Source of the DNA: Pseudomonadota bacterium
GTDB lineage: Bacteria > Pseudomonadota > Alphaproteobacteria > Rhizobiales > Rhizobiaceae
Length of the DNA stretch: 33,780 nucleotides
NCBI GenBank assembly: GCA_023390055.1
Contig: JAEWDP010000015.1
Location: forward strand, 1 to 33,780
Direction of reading: 5' to 3'
The notes below the pieces were generated by a model. That model did not search any database. It had not been told where the DNA came from and was given only the letters and a program-made list of their open reading frames with translations. A program made the position numbers and the translations under genes. Below are positions 32,902-33,780 of this stretch, piece after piece. Each line of letters opens with the position of its first letter. Positions within the stretch are counted from its first letter, which is position 1.

Positions 32902-33070
32902 TTCAAACCTTTCTCCGGAATACTCGTGATGCGAATGTATGATCGTCGACACCAAACACAATGGCACCCGGTCCGTTTTCGTCCGGTTTAAGCCGCCAGC
33001 ATGATCGTTGTCACGCGCACTCATCATCCTTGACGAGCATGGACACCTCGCCTTTCAGGCGCAGAGAAAC

Positions 33071-33780
33071 TCAACGCTTCAATGCCCGCCTTCGGGCATA
33101 GGCAACGCGCCCGTTATTGAGATCATCCGCGGCGGGATCGAATGCATGCCCGTCGCGGGCATGCACGAAAAGCGGTGCGCGAAAAGCCAGCCGTGCCCTT
33201 GATCCTTTGATTGCCGTTACCAGAATGCGGATTGCATCCTCATCCGGGCGCGGATGGACGGGCGTGATTTCCAGACCACCTAAGCGCTTCCCACATGCGT
33301 CCATGATGTGTGCAATCGATTGTGGCCTTGCAATCAGCGACAACTGGCCGCCGGGTTTCATGATCGCGCCGGCACACCGTATCCAGCTTTCGAAAAGTCC
33401 CTCGCACATGGCATGCGCTTGTGCCTTCAAGCCGTCCGGCGTGCGCCGATCCGACGGGTCATTGAAGGGCGGGTTCATGATGACATGATCATGAACCTCA
33501 TCTTCAAGTCCAACCGCCATACGCGCCTTGCCGGTCAGCGTCACATCGGCCTCGATAATCGTGACCCTTTCCGCAAGATGGCGGTTGTCAGGCAATTCAA
33601 GGGTTTTTCGCGCATAGGCGACCATCGATGGAGAACGTTCCACCAGAAGAACCCTGGCGGATCTGAGCCTTGATGCGACTGCAAGACCTGCAGCACCGGC
33701 TCCCGCGCCAAGATCTGCAACGCTTATCGGACCTGCAGCATCGACCAGGGATGCAAGAAGCATCGCGTCCACACCAGAAC
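33071..33780 (-). CDS. tRNA1(Val) N6-adenine methyltransferase-like protein (5' end outside window)
   Basis: SAM-dependent methyltransferase of the TrmN6/YfiC type, probably modifying A37 of a tRNA. About 235 residues are visible. The frame is still open at the right edge, so the true start lies outside. SAM motif VADLGAGAGAAGLAVASRL and catalytic MNPPFND (NPPF) are present. C-terminal beta strands (SLIARPQSIAHIMDACGKR, EDAIRILVTAIKGSRA) follow. The stop lies 169 bp upstream of the S49 peptidase start on the same strand. Another N6-adenine or N5-glutamine methyltransferase is the main alternative. Confidence 0.85.
   Translation of the reverse strand, partial: SGVDAMLLASLVDAAGPISVADLGAGAGAAGLAVASRLRSARVLLVERSPSMVAYARKTLELPDNRHLAERVTIIEADVTLTGKARMAVGLEDEVHDHVIMNPPFNDPSDRRTPDGLKAQAHAMCEGLFESWIRCAGAIMKPGGQLSLIARPQSIAHIMDACGKRLGGLEITPVHPRPDEDAIRILVTAIKGSRARLAFRAPLFVHARDGHAFDPAADDLNNGRVAYARRRALKR

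Noticed and set aside
1..33780. Search for tRNA, rRNA, CRISPR arrays and prophage or integrase genes
   Set aside because: None found by eye; no cloverleaf, regularly spaced repeats or integrase motifs were seen.

Overview
The window is a chromosomal segment of an alphaproteobacterium. Hyphomicrobiales, most likely Rhizobiaceae or a near relative, fits best: moderately high GC, rhizobial-type UbiA, Cfa, Tex and PurD, two-subunit glycyl-tRNA synthetase, a 641-residue IolC carrying a C-terminal DUF2090 domain, and a small secreted protein resembling the rhizobial HPE1-like family. No rRNA, tRNA or CRISPR array was seen.

Layout. (1) 1-6505: housekeeping block with ubiA (cut by the left edge), cfa, tex, divergent purD and a small secreted protein. 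(2) 6530-9160: small accessory island. An AbiE-type toxin-antitoxin pair lies between two related copies of the 3' end of an unknown minus-strand gene, one a remnant and one intact. A decayed ISAzo13-type transposase end abuts the intact copy. (3) 9404-11238: chemoreceptor whose first codons look frameshifted. (4) 11348-17432: glyQ, lemA, a DUF2207 gene and glyS, all on the minus strand and convergent with the chemoreceptor. (5) 17521-18036: 2H (cyclic) phosphodiesterase. (6) 18203-31293: thirteen-kilobase inositol locus on the minus strand, in transcription order lacI regulator, iolG, (38-aa ORF), iolC, iolD, iolE, iolB, inositol-monophosphatase-family gene, ABC ATPase, binding protein, two permeases. 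(7) 31822-33780: small membrane protein, S49 peptidase and an N6-adenine-type methyltransferase cut by the right edge.

How it works together. The iol genes oxidise myo-inositol, dehydrate and hydrolyse the ring, isomerise the product and phosphorylate it. The last enzyme, IolA, is not in the window. The transporter is not of the usual sugar type. It looks like the iron/polyamine/organophosphate (POPT) class and shares an operon with a phosphatase. I infer uptake of a phosphorylated inositol, dephosphorylation inside the cell, then the iol pathway. Four TGCACA-TGTGCA palindromes, upstream of lacI, iolG, the phosphatase gene and the ABC ATPase gene, look like operators of the LacI protein and tie the locus into one regulon.

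The two least explained items are the phospho-inositol reading of the iol/ABC locus and the cassette-like toxin-antitoxin island. All functional calls rest on reading the sequence; no database search was run.
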